Part shown: positions 15,501 through 22,947 of the stretch, piece by piece
Position numbering within the stretch: position 1 is the stretch's first letter
Layout: every line of letters starts with the position of its first letter
Source of the DNA: an uncultured Paraprevotella sp.
Lineage (GTDB): Bacteria; Bacteroidota; Bacteroidia; Bacteroidales; Bacteroidaceae
Length of the DNA stretch: 64,000 nt
Assembly: GCA_944319925.1 (NCBI GenBank)
Contig: CALUFQ010000003.1
Span: 28,544 to 92,543 of the forward strand
Direction of reading: 5' to 3'
Made by a program: the position numbers and the translations under genes
Notes under the pieces: model-generated
The model's input: the letters and a program-made list of their open reading frames with translations, nothing else
Database searches by the model: none
What the model was told of the DNA's origin: nothing

Positions 15501-17105
15501 CAGGCTTTCCAGGGCCACGTCGGCCCTGAGCCGTGTGAGCCGGTTCAGGAAATCAGTGCCACGTCCTTCGGCCTTGGCCGTGAGCGAAAGGTGGTAGAGG
15601 GAATCATTGGGCAGGAAATGGTGCAGTTGCAGGCTGTCAATGTCCATCCGTGCTTCGTAGGCCGTCCGTGCGGCATCGAAGGAGGCGTTCATCCGTGCCG
15701 TGCCTTTTCCTTCGCGCAACTGGAGGTCGGCGGTGTAGCGTTGCCCTTGGAAACCGGCGGTGCCATTGATGCGCATGTGCGGAATGGCGATGTCCTGCAT
15801 GTTTTCAGTTCCGGCCAGTGTTTTCACGAAATTGAGGTTGCGTGTCTGCAGGTCGAGCCCGATGTCTGCACCCATGTGGATGGAGTCGGCCAAATGCCGC
15901 AGTTCGCCGTCGGCTTTCAGGGTGAAAGCATCGGCCAGCCTGGCTTCCAGGGTGTGGAGGGCGATTTTGTCCATGTTGCCGTCGGCTGCGACGCGCAACA
16001 CGACCGGCGCATTCGGGTAAGCCCGGACAAAGGTCGGGGGGAGACCGCCTGCGAAAAGCAGGATGTCCTGTTTGCCCAGTTCGCCCATGACGCGGGCGGA
16101 GAAATTCCCTTCAGGCTGTGCCGAGACGGCGGAAAAGTCCATGTCGGCCTGTGCCCGCAGGTAAGAATCAGGGGTGCGTAGGATGAGGGCGGGCACATGC
16201 AACGAGGTGGAGTCCATGCGGAACGTGCCGGTCAGCGAGGTGACTTCCAACCCGCTTTTTTCTTTCATGCGCATTTCGCGAAGATTGAGCGAAAGGGCCA
16301 TGGAGCGTCCGTCGAAGCGGACGGAGTCCAGCCCGATGCCCACGTCGCGCAGGGCGATGTGGTTCACGTCCAATCCTTCTGCCGGTTTTTCGTGGGGCAA
16401 GTCGTAGCGCACGGAGTCGGCCTGCAGGCCGAAAGTCTTGGCGGTATAGACAGAAGTCCCCAAGTCGATAAGCCCATGGCGCAGTGCGGCTTCCGCGATG
16501 CCGGCTTCCACGCGCATGCTGTCGCCCGGCATGCTCAGGCGGAGCCGTGTGCGGGTGAGGTCCACTTTGGGCAGGATGATTTTCCAGTTTACTGCGGACG
16601 AAGTCGTGTCCGTGGATTCGGAATGCCCCAAGGCGATATCCACATCTGCATCCGAGAGCGAGGCCGTGCTTACGGTGACGGTTTCCTGCGGGAGCTTGAT
16701 GCCGTGGGAGTCCACGTAGAAATGGCCGATGTGCCCGCGTATGGCCACACTCTTGATAAGCGACTTGGTATCGACCGATGCTTGGGTGAGTTCAATGCCT
16801 TCCACGTCTATTTCACCGTGGAGGATGGACGAGAAGCTCAAGTCCACGGTCAGTTGTTCCACGTCGAGCAAAATGTCTTTTGGGTCGGATACCTGCACGT
16901 TTTGCAGGGATATGTCGAACAGGAATGTGAGCCGCAACTGTCCGATATGCACGTTCATCCCGGTAGCTTCCGAGGCGTATGCCGTGGCTTTGCGCACAGT
17001 GAAGTCTTGAATGGCTGGAATGTAAAGCAATGCGGCCAATATAAAGAATAGGACAATTGGGGCCAGCAAAATGCCTACCGTCCATTTGAGGATTCTTTTT
17101 TTCAT
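12516..17105 (-). CDS. tamB: TamB: translocation/assembly module protein
   Basis: 1529 residues from the ATG at 17105 (an upstream in-frame ATG at 17129 has poorer context). One N-terminal transmembrane helix (about residues 6-28, WTVGILLAPIVLFFILAALL) anchors the protein in the inner membrane. The rest is a long repeated beta-structure typical of AsmA/TamB bridges, and the last 450 or so residues match the TamB (DUF490) domain, with VTYVLKDSPLSSEDRLSGLV and TATVTENDVPRTVAFDVGLS-like segments and ending near RLGELFIFKNRKK. TamB-type proteins span the periplasm and conduct phospholipids or assist outer-membrane protein insertion. First gene of the tamB-tamL operon. A weak -7-like box (TTCCTTTG, minus strand, 17127-17134) lies upstream. 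Confidence 0.9.
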   Translation of the reverse strand: MKKRILKWTVGILLAPIVLFFILAALLYIPAIQDFTVRKATAYASEATGMNVHIGQLRLTFLFDISLQNVQVSDPKDILLDVEQLTVDLSFSSILHGEIDVEGIELTQASVDTKSLIKSVAIRGHIGHFYVDSHGIKLPQETVTVSTASLSDADVDIALGHSESTDTTSSAVNWKIILPKVDLTRTRLRLSMPGDSMRVEAGIAEAALRHGLIDLGTSVYTAKTFGLQADSVRYDLPHEKPAEGLDVNHIALRDVGIGLDSVRFDGRSMALSLNLREMRMKEKSGLEVTSLTGTFRMDSTSLHVPALILRTPDSYLRAQADMDFSAVSAQPEGNFSARVMGELGKQDILLFAGGLPPTFVRAYPNAPVVLRVAADGNMDKIALHTLEARLADAFTLKADGELRHLADSIHMGADIGLDLQTRNLNFVKTLAGTENMQDIAIPHMRINGTAGFQGQRYTADLQLREGKGTARMNASFDAARTAYEARMDIDSLQLHHFLPNDSLYHLSLTAKAEGRGTDFLNRLTRLRADVALESLRYGHLSLSGIRLAANLENGKGQINLTSNNPLLRMASQANVSIGRRHTALDMVLDMKNIDLYALGVSKQPFETGLRLDIEGGTNLKNAHSLHANISDIALFVQDTVFHPKNLDMNLLATPDTTYADISAGDFKLRLNGRNGYETLMKRSQEFITVANQQLKRRHLDQDSLRLFLPSATLSVVSGKDNPIYNYLATAGYKFEDLRLALDADPGRGLNGGGHAYALTVGNILLDTIQMHIFQDSTGVKMDGRVRNGPQNKQFVFESKLNAYLHAVGAGANLTYVDEDGKTGVDLGLRADVEEEGIRLVFSQAHPIIAYRRFDINENNYVFLGNDRRVEADIKMQADDGTGARVYSTPNPEALQDLSVNLYHFNVGELMSVIPYAPRITGMLAADAHLIQTEEDLSVVADLQVENMAYEDAPLGNIGMTAVYLPNEDGTHFVDARIARNDAEVLSLSGAYKEAEDARQLQADLDLMDFPLAMANGFIPDHLATLEGLANGCLQLDGSPDRPDVEGWLATKGLKINSAEYSLALRLADDTIRVAQNMLSLDELNVYSFGRNPLVFDGTVNFSDFNDIRLNLQVNASNFELINAKRTQQASAYGKVYVDVNARMSGNLNYINIGGRLGLLGSTDVTYVLKDSPLSSEDRLSGLVTFVDFSDTTTVETKEHAQPMNMNVMMQVSIDQGAQVHCLLSEDRSKYVDLEGGGELTMNYTPQGELTLTGRYTVLNGEMKYSLPVIPLKTFTIASGSYVDFNGPILNPTLNISASERMRATVTENDVPRTVAFDVGLSITRTLSDMGLEFTINAPEDMTVQNQLAAMSTEERGKVAITMLATGMYLAGGTEGTGFSTTNALNALLQSEINNIAGKALETIDLSLGVDQETTAEGTSRTDYSFRFAKRFWGNRVSIIVGGKVSTGENVENTGQSLIDNISLEYRLDKSATRYITLFYDKSYESLLEGEITEMGAGLVLRRKMTRLGELFIFKNRKKDTSQPVNQEGK

Positions 17106-17198
17106 AATTCGGGTAATAGCACGATACAAAGGAATAACTTTTTTTTGAGAAAAGGCAGACTTTTCAGGGAAAATGCGGCAAGATTACGCCGAAATGCC

Positions 17199-17206
17199 TA
17201 TTTTTG
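17199..17206 (+). promoter_or_regulatory. -7 box of the peptidyl-prolyl isomerase gene
   Basis: TATTTTTG matches TAnnTTTG, 28 bp before the start codon; it also argues for the ATG at 17235 rather than the upstream one at 17145. Confidence 0.6.
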
Positions 17207-17234
17207 CAGGACGGAATCCCAAATCCGCAGCAGT

Positions 17235-18059
17235 ATGAAAATTCAGCATCTTGTTTATGCCGCCTGTTGCGTCGCTTTGATGGCTTGCGGCTCCCAAAAG
17301 AAAAAGGCAATGGAAGAAACGGAAGTATTGATTGAGACGTCCATGGGCGACATGAAGGTGAAACTTTATAACGACACGCCCAAGCACCGCGACAATTTCA
17401 TCAAGTTGGCCAAAGCGGGGGCGTATGACAACATGTTGTTCCACCGCGTGGTGCGCGGCTTTATGATTCAGACGGGCGACCCGGCTCTCAAACCCGCCGG
17501 TGTCCCGCTCACGGTGGACACGTCGGACTATCGTTACACGATTCCGGCAGAAATCCGCTATCCGCGCCATTTCCATAAGAAGGGGGCGTTGGCGGCCGCG
17601 CGCATGGGCGATTATGTGAATCCGGAAAAGGCTTCCAGCGGCACCCAGTTCTATATCGTGACGGGCGACACTTATACGATTACCACCCTCATGGAGTTGT
17701 ATTCGGCAATTTACCAAAGCCGGGTGGACACGCTTTATGAGGAATTGTCGCGCGGGCGGATGAAAGACCTGTATCTGTTGCGGCGCAAGGGAGATGAGGA
17801 AGGCTTGCAAGCCTTGAAAGACTCTTTGCTGCACGAGGCGGAAATGAAGGTGGCCAACCATCCGCCTTTGCCTTTCAACGAAGTACAGAAACAGGCTTAT
17901 ACGACCGTGGGCGGCGCACCGCACTTGGACGGGGAATACACTGTGTTCGGCGAGGTGGTGGAAGGCATCGGGGTGGCCGAGGCCATTGGAAATGTGCCGA
18001 CGGCAAAGGAACGTCCGCTGAAAGAAGTGGTGGTGAAGAAAGTCACGGTGCTGGAGTGA
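17235..18059 (+). CDS. Lipoprotein peptidyl-prolyl cis-trans isomerase, cyclophilin type
   Basis: 274 residues. Lipobox LMAC with Cys18 puts it in the cell envelope. The cyclophilin fold is clear: VLIETSMGDMKVKLYNDTPK, NFIKLAKAGAYDNMLFHRVV with the catalytic Arg in FHRV, GFMIQTGDP, SSGTQFYIVTGD and near the end LDGEYTVFGEVVEGIGVAE. Between FYIVTGD and GGAPHLDGEYTVFG there is an insertion of about 85 helical residues (MELYSAIYQSRVDTLYEE and following) that bacterial cyclophilins of standard size lack; related insertions are common in Bacteroidetes homologues. It is divergent from tamB and may help fold envelope proteins. Confidence 0.9.
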   Translation: MKIQHLVYAACCVALMACGSQKKKAMEETEVLIETSMGDMKVKLYNDTPKHRDNFIKLAKAGAYDNMLFHRVVRGFMIQTGDPALKPAGVPLTVDTSDYRYTIPAEIRYPRHFHKKGALAAARMGDYVNPEKASSGTQFYIVTGDTYTITTLMELYSAIYQSRVDTLYEELSRGRMKDLYLLRRKGDEEGLQALKDSLLHEAEMKVANHPPLPFNEVQKQAYTTVGGAPHLDGEYTVFGEVVEGIGVAEAIGNVPTAKERPLKEVVVKKVTVLE

Positions 18060-18331
18060 CGGGGGCAGTAGAAATTTAGTGGGGATTTGATAAACTCTGT
18101 GCAGGACGTAACGCCCCTTCTGTTCTCCATGCGACGGGGGTCGTAACGACCCTTTTTTCACCATACGGATGGCAAAACTGTCCCACCTCCCCTACAAGGC
18201 GGAGGAGTTTTCCTGCGGACGGACAAATTCTTTGCTGCGATGGATTTGAAATCATAGATGGTTGAAAGATTTTTTTTCGGATGTACTTTGCATAATCAGA
18301 GTCTTGAAGAGGCTCTGGCAATACGTGACCG
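18060..18331. repeat. Intergenic cluster of short dispersed repeats
   Basis: GGGCAGTAGAAATTTAGTGG and the next 6 bases (18063-18088) occur identically at 63553-63578 and in part at 3234-3248. Two copies of the GTAACGnCCCTT motif (18108-18119, 18132-18143) match 9898-9909, and CACCTCCCCTACAAGGCGGA (18183-18202) matches the cruciform arm at 3389. No reading frame looks coding here. Confidence 0.5.
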
Positions 18332-18477
18332 CTGGTGAGCGAAGCGAACCTGCGGGCGATCGGACACTTTACTTATCGGCTTCGAAGAAGTTGAATAACG
18401 TTTCGGATTGCGGTTGGACTTCTTCGAAGCCTGGATTTGAGGGACTTGAATTTCCGCAGGTTCGCTTCACTCACCAG
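18332..18477. repeat. Large nested inverted repeat (146 nt)
   Basis: The outer arms 18332-18355 and 18454-18477 are complementary at 23 of 24 positions, and the inner arms 18378-18391 and 18418-18431 are perfectly complementary over 14 nt (GGCTTCGAAGAAGT). Together they can form one long interrupted hairpin. It lies between convergent genes without any coding frame, and nothing identifies it as a known RNA. Confidence 0.6.
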
Positions 18478-18717
18478 GCAGTTTCACCGCCTTTGGCAGG
18501 ATGTCATGAAATGCTTGTGAAAACAGACAATTTGTTCCGTTTTGGCTGATTTTCGTGACGTGACTTTTGCGCAATCCGGCCCAAATAGCAGGCTTTTGCG
18601 CGATTTTTTTGCACAAAGCGGGGCTTCTGTGCAATGTTTTGTCAGAGACATTTACTTTTTGGAGCAGTCTGACGAGAAATTTCGGGGCCGGAACGCGAAA
18701 TTCCGAGCCCCGGAATT

Positions 18718-19078
18718 CTTTTTTCGGGGCTTGGAATTTTTATTTCGGGGCTCGGACGAAAAAATCCCGGTACAGAAACTTTTTCGCGGCGACTCCGAGG
18801 GCGTTTTTCCTTCCCGTTGGAACTTTTTCCCGGACACGTTTCCCGTGTCATTTTGTCGGCGGAATCCTCCGGCGGGCTTTCCCGACAGCCGGGCTTCCGC
18901 GCCGGGAGTGTCCCGTGTCCCGTCAAAAGGGCAGGTTTTGAGGGGATTCCGCGACATTTTGATTCCCGCATGGCGCGTGTGGCTGCGTTCTTTCCGCGCC
19001 GTCCTGTCCCGGCGGCCGAATACGCGAATCCCAGGAGGTGAAAATGAGCAAATTGTCAATGCGCACCCGAAAGTGTCA
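18718..19078. repeat. Long dispersed repeat, copy 1
   Basis: About 360 bp here match, in inverted orientation, 63640-64000 at roughly 90 percent identity by eye. Shared landmarks include the TTTCGGGGCTTGG and TTTCGGGGCTCGG pair, CCGGTACAGAAACTTTTTCG, CCGGACACGTTTCCCGTGTC and GAGCAAATTGTCAA. A one-base length difference near 18866 shifts the frame between copies, arguing against a protein-coding element. The copy ends about 85 bp before the stop codon of the gene on the minus strand at 19164. It may begin upstream of 18718, since the second copy is cut by the window end. Confidence 0.8.
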
Positions 19079-19163
19079 TTCTGCCAATGGAAGGATGTGC
19101 GCAGGGGGTGCGTTTCCTTTCGCGCCGAAATCCGGATAATGTCCCTTTCAGGGGGCATTGTCA

Positions 19164-20012
19164 TTACTGCGGATTTGGGCCGTTTGCGGCATATTTCAAA
19201 AATCCCAGTCGCGTGTATTTCACACCGCGGCTTTCGTAGTGCCCCATGACCTTGGCCGATTCCAACGTGATTTCCATGCCTGGCGAGAAGGCGCGGCTGA
19301 AGCAGCTCAGGGCTTTCGGGGTTTGGCTTCGTCCCGCAGCTTTTTCCGTGAACGTGTAGCGGTTGCCCAAGCGGTCGGCGGCAATCACGCGCTGGTCGAT
19401 GTAGAAGTCCGGTTTGTAAGTATCTACCTGTTGTTTTACATATAGCACCTTGAGTGTCATGCGTGGCAATCTTGTTCCTTTGGTGCCTACAAACTGGCTG
19501 GGCGAATGATAGGTTGCGCGGCGCGGGGGAGAAAGCTCGGCATGGATAGACGCAAAGCTACAGGCCGTGGCTTTGAGCTTTAAAAGCTTTTTTTTCTCCG
19601 GTTCGAACTTGTTGGCGAGCCAAAGCACGTAACCGGGGTCTATGTAATAGACTTCCGCAATGCGCTTCCCTTGGTATTTGCCGAAGGGGAGCGTGTCGTA
19701 GGTCTGTTCATAAAAAGGCGTGAAAGTCTCGTTGTCTTTCCATTCCAGGCGGACTGCGCAATGCTTCAGCACTTCCATGGCTTTGCCCAAGGCCATGGTC
19801 GCCGTTTCGGCTAATGTGCGGATGAACAAAGGCGTTCTCCCGTCTTCGAAAATGCGCCATAAGGCATAATATCGCCGGAAAGGGGTGGCAATGCTGATGG
19901 CATAGTGTCCGTTTATGTCTTTTCGCGTGGCGTTGAAACGGCCTGTCGTTTCCGCGATGTGTTCCTTTTCGGTTTCCCGAAGGGGTTCGTGAAATTTAAG
20001 GTTGTCCTTGAT
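19164..20012 (-). CDS. Uncharacterised protein with an ExoX-C-like motif; start codon unusual (ATC?)
   Basis: The frame is open from after a TAG at about 20021 to the stop at 19164. No ATG, GTG or TTG occurs until a TTG at 19829, yet the upstream part looks coding (HYAISIATPFRRYYALWRIF). A consensus -7 box ends at 20043 and AAAGGAGA lies immediately before ATC AAG GAC AAC at 20012, the place where a start is expected. So either an ATC start is used or the ATG was lost. Taken from there the protein has 282 residues. Residues TLPFGKYQGKRIAEVYYIDP resemble the small domain at the C-terminus of ExoX-like exonucleases; no exonuclease domain is present. Function unknown. Confidence 0.6.
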   Translation of the reverse strand: MKDNLKFHEPLRETEKEHIAETTGRFNATRKDINGHYAISIATPFRRYYALWRIFEDGRTPLFIRTLAETATMALGKAMEVLKHCAVRLEWKDNETFTPFYEQTYDTLPFGKYQGKRIAEVYYIDPGYVLWLANKFEPEKKKLLKLKATACSFASIHAELSPPRRATYHSPSQFVGTKGTRLPRMTLKVLYVKQQVDTYKPDFYIDQRVIAADRLGNRYTFTEKAAGRSQTPKALSCFSRAFSPGMEITLESAKVMGHYESRGVKYTRLGFLKYAANGPNPQ

Positions 20013-20042
20013 GTCTCCTTTCTACGGATTAATGCCCGTATG

Positions 20043-20050
20043 CAAAAATA
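20043..20050 (-). promoter_or_regulatory. -7 box of the gene at 19164-20012
   Basis: TATTTTTG on the minus strand, about 30 bp upstream of the ATC codon at 20012; this gives a leader of roughly 20-25 nt and supports translation starting there. Confidence 0.55.
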
Positions 20051-20275
20051 CGGAAAATTTGTGAGAAAAGCGAAAAAAATGACGGTAAAATGTGTGGTTG
20101 GCGTGGCGGGGGAGGCTGGAACAGTGCATGGCTGCGTTGGCCCGTTTGCAGGATGAGGGCGTAGATGTCTCGAAAATGCAGGGGCGAGCGGCATTTTCGA
20201 GGTGTCTCCGTGCCGTACATGTCTGTCCGATAAGGTGAAATGGGACATGGGGGCAAAAAAAAGAAGTTTTTTCCT

Positions 20276-20305
20276 TTTGTCTTGACGGAAAAACGCTTAT
20301 CTTTG
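20276..20305 (+). promoter_or_regulatory. Promoter of the coiled-coil membrane protein gene
   Basis: TTTG (20276-20279) and TATCTTTG (20298-20305), 18 bp apart, 62 bp before the start codon. Confidence 0.7.
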
Positions 20306-20367
20306 CCCCCGTTATTCTTTAATATATTAGAGAACCGCGCGGGAAATGCGCCGGACGGGACAGGTTT

Positions 20368-21243
20368 ATGAACAAGAAACATATCACGATTGCAGTAGCC
20401 GTAGGGGTAATATTGTGTGCCGGATTAGGATTTTTAATCTATTCCCTGTGGCAGGAAAAGGCGGAAAAGGAAGAATTGTTGATGTTGGCAGAGATGGACA
20501 AGCGCGAGATGGAGAACGAATATGCCAGCTTTGCCAAGCAGTATAGCGAGATGAAGACGCAAATCAACAACGATTCGCTGATTGCCCAACTGGACAAGGA
20601 ACAGCAGCGCACGGAGGCATTGCTGGAGGAATTGCGGCAGGTGAAGGCTACCGATGCCGCAGAAATCCGGCGGCTGAAAAAGGAATTAGCCACTTTGCGC
20701 CAGATACTCCGCAGTTATGTGCACGAGATTGATTCGTTGAACCGCGTCAACGAGCAATTGCGCAACGAGAACCAACAGGTGAAGGCGCAATACACGCAGG
20801 CTACGCAGACCATCACCAACCTTTCCACGGAGAAAGAGACGCTGAGCGAAAAGGTGGCCATTGCTTCCCAGCTGGATGCCACGGGCATCACGATGGTGGG
20901 ACAGAACAAGCGGGGCAAGAAGGCCCGGAAGATAAAGGATGTGAAGAAATTTGTGGTGAGTTTCGTCATCTCGCGGAACATTACGGCACAGGCTGGCAAC
21001 CGCAGCATTTATGTCCGCATCACAAAGCCCAACAATGAAGTGTTGACCAATGGCGGGACATTTGCTTACGAAAACAGGAATTTGGAATATTCGGCCAAAC
21101 GGGATATCGAATATACCGGAGAGGCCACCAAGGTGACGGTGTATTGGGATGTCAACGAGTTCCTAAGTAAAGGCACTTACCGCGTGGCTATCTTTGCCGA
21201 CGGGCACAACATCGGAAACGCCAGCTTCAATTACGAGAAGTAA
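20368..21243 (+). CDS. Membrane-anchored coiled-coil protein, uncharacterised
   Basis: 291 residues. One N-terminal transmembrane helix (about residues 7-27, IAVAVGVILCAGLGFLIYSL) with few preceding charges predicts an N-in, C-out topology. Residues about 28-170 are a coiled coil rich in E, K, Q and L (LRQVKATDAAEIRRLKKELA). The C-terminal 110 residues form a small beta domain (FVISRNITAQAGNRSIYVRI, YTGEATKVTVYWDVNEFLSK) that looks like a conserved Bacteroidetes family found in hypothetical proteins. No enzymatic motif is visible. A role in the envelope is likely only from topology. It is followed by 170 bp before the export operon, which has its own promoter. Confidence 0.75.
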   Translation: MNKKHITIAVAVGVILCAGLGFLIYSLWQEKAEKEELLMLAEMDKREMENEYASFAKQYSEMKTQINNDSLIAQLDKEQQRTEALLEELRQVKATDAAEIRRLKKELATLRQILRSYVHEIDSLNRVNEQLRNENQQVKAQYTQATQTITNLSTEKETLSEKVAIASQLDATGITMVGQNKRGKKARKIKDVKKFVVSFVISRNITAQAGNRSIYVRITKPNNEVLTNGGTFAYENRNLEYSAKRDIEYTGEATKVTVYWDVNEFLSKGTYRVAIFADGHNIGNASFNYEK

Positions 21244-21349
21244 GAAACGGAAACTGTTTGTAGGAAGTCAAAACAGTTCCTGAAATGTAGCCGACATGCA
21301 ATTTGTATAAAAATAGGTTAAACTTTGACGGGTTTGACCTATTTTGTTA

Positions 21350-21357
21350 TATCTTTG
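21350..21357 (+). promoter_or_regulatory. -7 box of the TolC/HlyD/ABC export operon
   Basis: TATCTTTG, 57 bp before the start codon; TTTG motifs at 21324-21327 and 21333-21336 are candidate -33 elements. Confidence 0.65.
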
Positions 21358-21413
21358 TTCCGTTGCCTATGCAATTATCGGGCAACGGGAGAACGAATTA
21401 AAAGATTAAGCCA

Positions 21414-22916
21414 ATGAAAAGACTTGTCGGACTTTTGATACTGATGGTCGTGACCGGCGGATTGCGGGCGCAACGGGTGCTGAACCTGGACAGTTGCCGG
21501 AGCTTGGCCATTGCGAACAACAAGAGCCTGCTCATGGCCAAGGAAAAAATGGAAAAAGCGTGTTACGACCGCAAGGCGGCGTTTACGAATTTCCTTCCGG
21601 ACTTCTCGGCAACGGGCGGCTACATGTTTTTTAGTGAAGAGATTTCCTTGTTGGACGATGGGCAGAAGGCCAGGTTGAGTGGCCTGGGGACGCATTTTCA
21701 GCAAGGTTTTGTGCAGGCGGCTACTCCCCTTATCCAGCAGATCGCGCAGGCCAATCCGCAATTGGCCGCTTCCATGCAGCAAGCCATGCAGGGCGGTGCC
21801 TTGAACGGGCTGACAGGGGCGTTGAATCAATTGGGGGACGAACTGACCGACGCGTTCCGCACGGATACCCGCAATGTGTGGGTCGGAGCCGTTACGGTGT
21901 CCCAACCTTTATATATGGGAGGTAAAATCCGTGCTTATCACCGTATCATGAAGACTTCCGAGGCGTTGGCGCGTTCGCAGCACGACACGCAGTTGCAGGA
22001 AGTGATATACCAGACGGACGATGCTTATTGGACGGCTGTCTCGTTGAGCTATAAGAGAAAGATGGCGGAGAGCTTCCTCGCATTGGTCAAGCGGCTCGAC
22101 AGCGACGTGGAAAAGATGATTCGCGAGGGGGTGGCGACCAAGGCCGACGGCCTGACCGTGAGGGTGAAACTGAACGAGGCTGAAATGTTGTTGACCAAAG
22201 TGGAGAACGGGCTGGCCTTGTCGAAGATGCTGGTGTGCCAGTTGTGCGGGTTGGATTTGGACACCCCGCTCATGTTGGCCGACGAAGGCCGTGCGGACTG
22301 GACGTGGGAAATTGCGGAAGAAGTGCCTGGGGCGCAGGAGGCCGTGGGACGTGCGTTTGCAAACCGCCCGGAGTTGCAGAGCTTGGATCTTGCCCGCAGA
22401 ATATATGAGGACAAGGTGCGCGTGGCGCGCTCTGAGATGTTGCCTTCGTTGGCGTTGACGGGAGGATACATGGTGTCAAATCCCGCCTTGTTGAATGGCT
22501 TCGAAAACAGGTTCCGGGGAATGTGGAACGTGGGAGTCTTGCTTTCCGTGCCCATTTTCCATTGGAACGAAGGAGTTTACAAGGTGCGTTCGGCACGGAG
22601 CGAAGCGCGCATCGCAGGCTTGCAGCGGAGCGAGGCGCAGGAGAAAATCACTCTCCAGGTCAACCAAGGCATCTTCAAGCAAACCGAGGCGAAGAAGCGG
22701 CTGGACATGTCGTTGAAAAACATGGAAAAGGCGGAGGAAAATCTCCGGTATGCCGAAAAAGGTTTCAAGGAAGGGGTGATTCCCGTGTCGAATGTGATGG
22801 AGGCTCAGGCGGCCTGGCTTTCGGCGCAGTCGGAACAGATTGACGCGCAGATTGACATGAGGCTGGCACACGCTTATCTGCAAAAGGCGATGGGCACGTT
22901 GGGTGCTTGGAAATAA
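21414..22916 (+). CDS. TolC-family outer-membrane efflux protein
   Basis: 500 residues with a signal peptide (LVGLLILMVVTGGLRAQ). Two repeats of the outer-membrane efflux domain are visible: the first with NLDSCRSLAIANNKSLLMAK and the VSQPLYMGGKIRAYHRI strand, the second with FANRPELQSLDLARRIYEDK, VLLSVPIFHWNEGVYKVRSA and the closing EGVIPVSNVMEAQAAWLSAQ helix. TolC-type trimers form the outer-membrane duct of tripartite exporters. An unusual stretch of about 55 residues (ATPLIQQIAQANPQLAASMQ and following) is inserted before the first barrel strand. First gene of a four-gene operon with HlyD and two ABC-2 permeases. Confidence 0.9.
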   Translation: MKRLVGLLILMVVTGGLRAQRVLNLDSCRSLAIANNKSLLMAKEKMEKACYDRKAAFTNFLPDFSATGGYMFFSEEISLLDDGQKARLSGLGTHFQQGFVQAATPLIQQIAQANPQLAASMQQAMQGGALNGLTGALNQLGDELTDAFRTDTRNVWVGAVTVSQPLYMGGKIRAYHRIMKTSEALARSQHDTQLQEVIYQTDDAYWTAVSLSYKRKMAESFLALVKRLDSDVEKMIREGVATKADGLTVRVKLNEAEMLLTKVENGLALSKMLVCQLCGLDLDTPLMLADEGRADWTWEIAEEVPGAQEAVGRAFANRPELQSLDLARRIYEDKVRVARSEMLPSLALTGGYMVSNPALLNGFENRFRGMWNVGVLLSVPIFHWNEGVYKVRSARSEARIAGLQRSEAQEKITLQVNQGIFKQTEAKKRLDMSLKNMEKAEENLRYAEKGFKEGVIPVSNVMEAQAAWLSAQSEQIDAQIDMRLAHAYLQKAMGTLGAWK

Positions 22917-22947
22917 ATAATCCCAGCATATAAAAAACAGAAAGACT

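Larger units (their letters stand above)
20013..20367. other. Divergent intergenic region with a hairpin
   Basis: Holds promoters for both flanking genes and, between them, an unexplained hairpin: CTCGAAAATGC (20169-20179) pairs perfectly with GCATTTTCGAG (20191-20201). No small ORF with good context is seen. Confidence 0.5.

Noticed and set aside
18542-19249. 235-residue plus-strand ORF over the long repeat
   Set aside because: The second repeat copy has a one-base length difference that breaks this frame, and the protein is a Phe/Arg-rich low-complexity sequence without homologous features.
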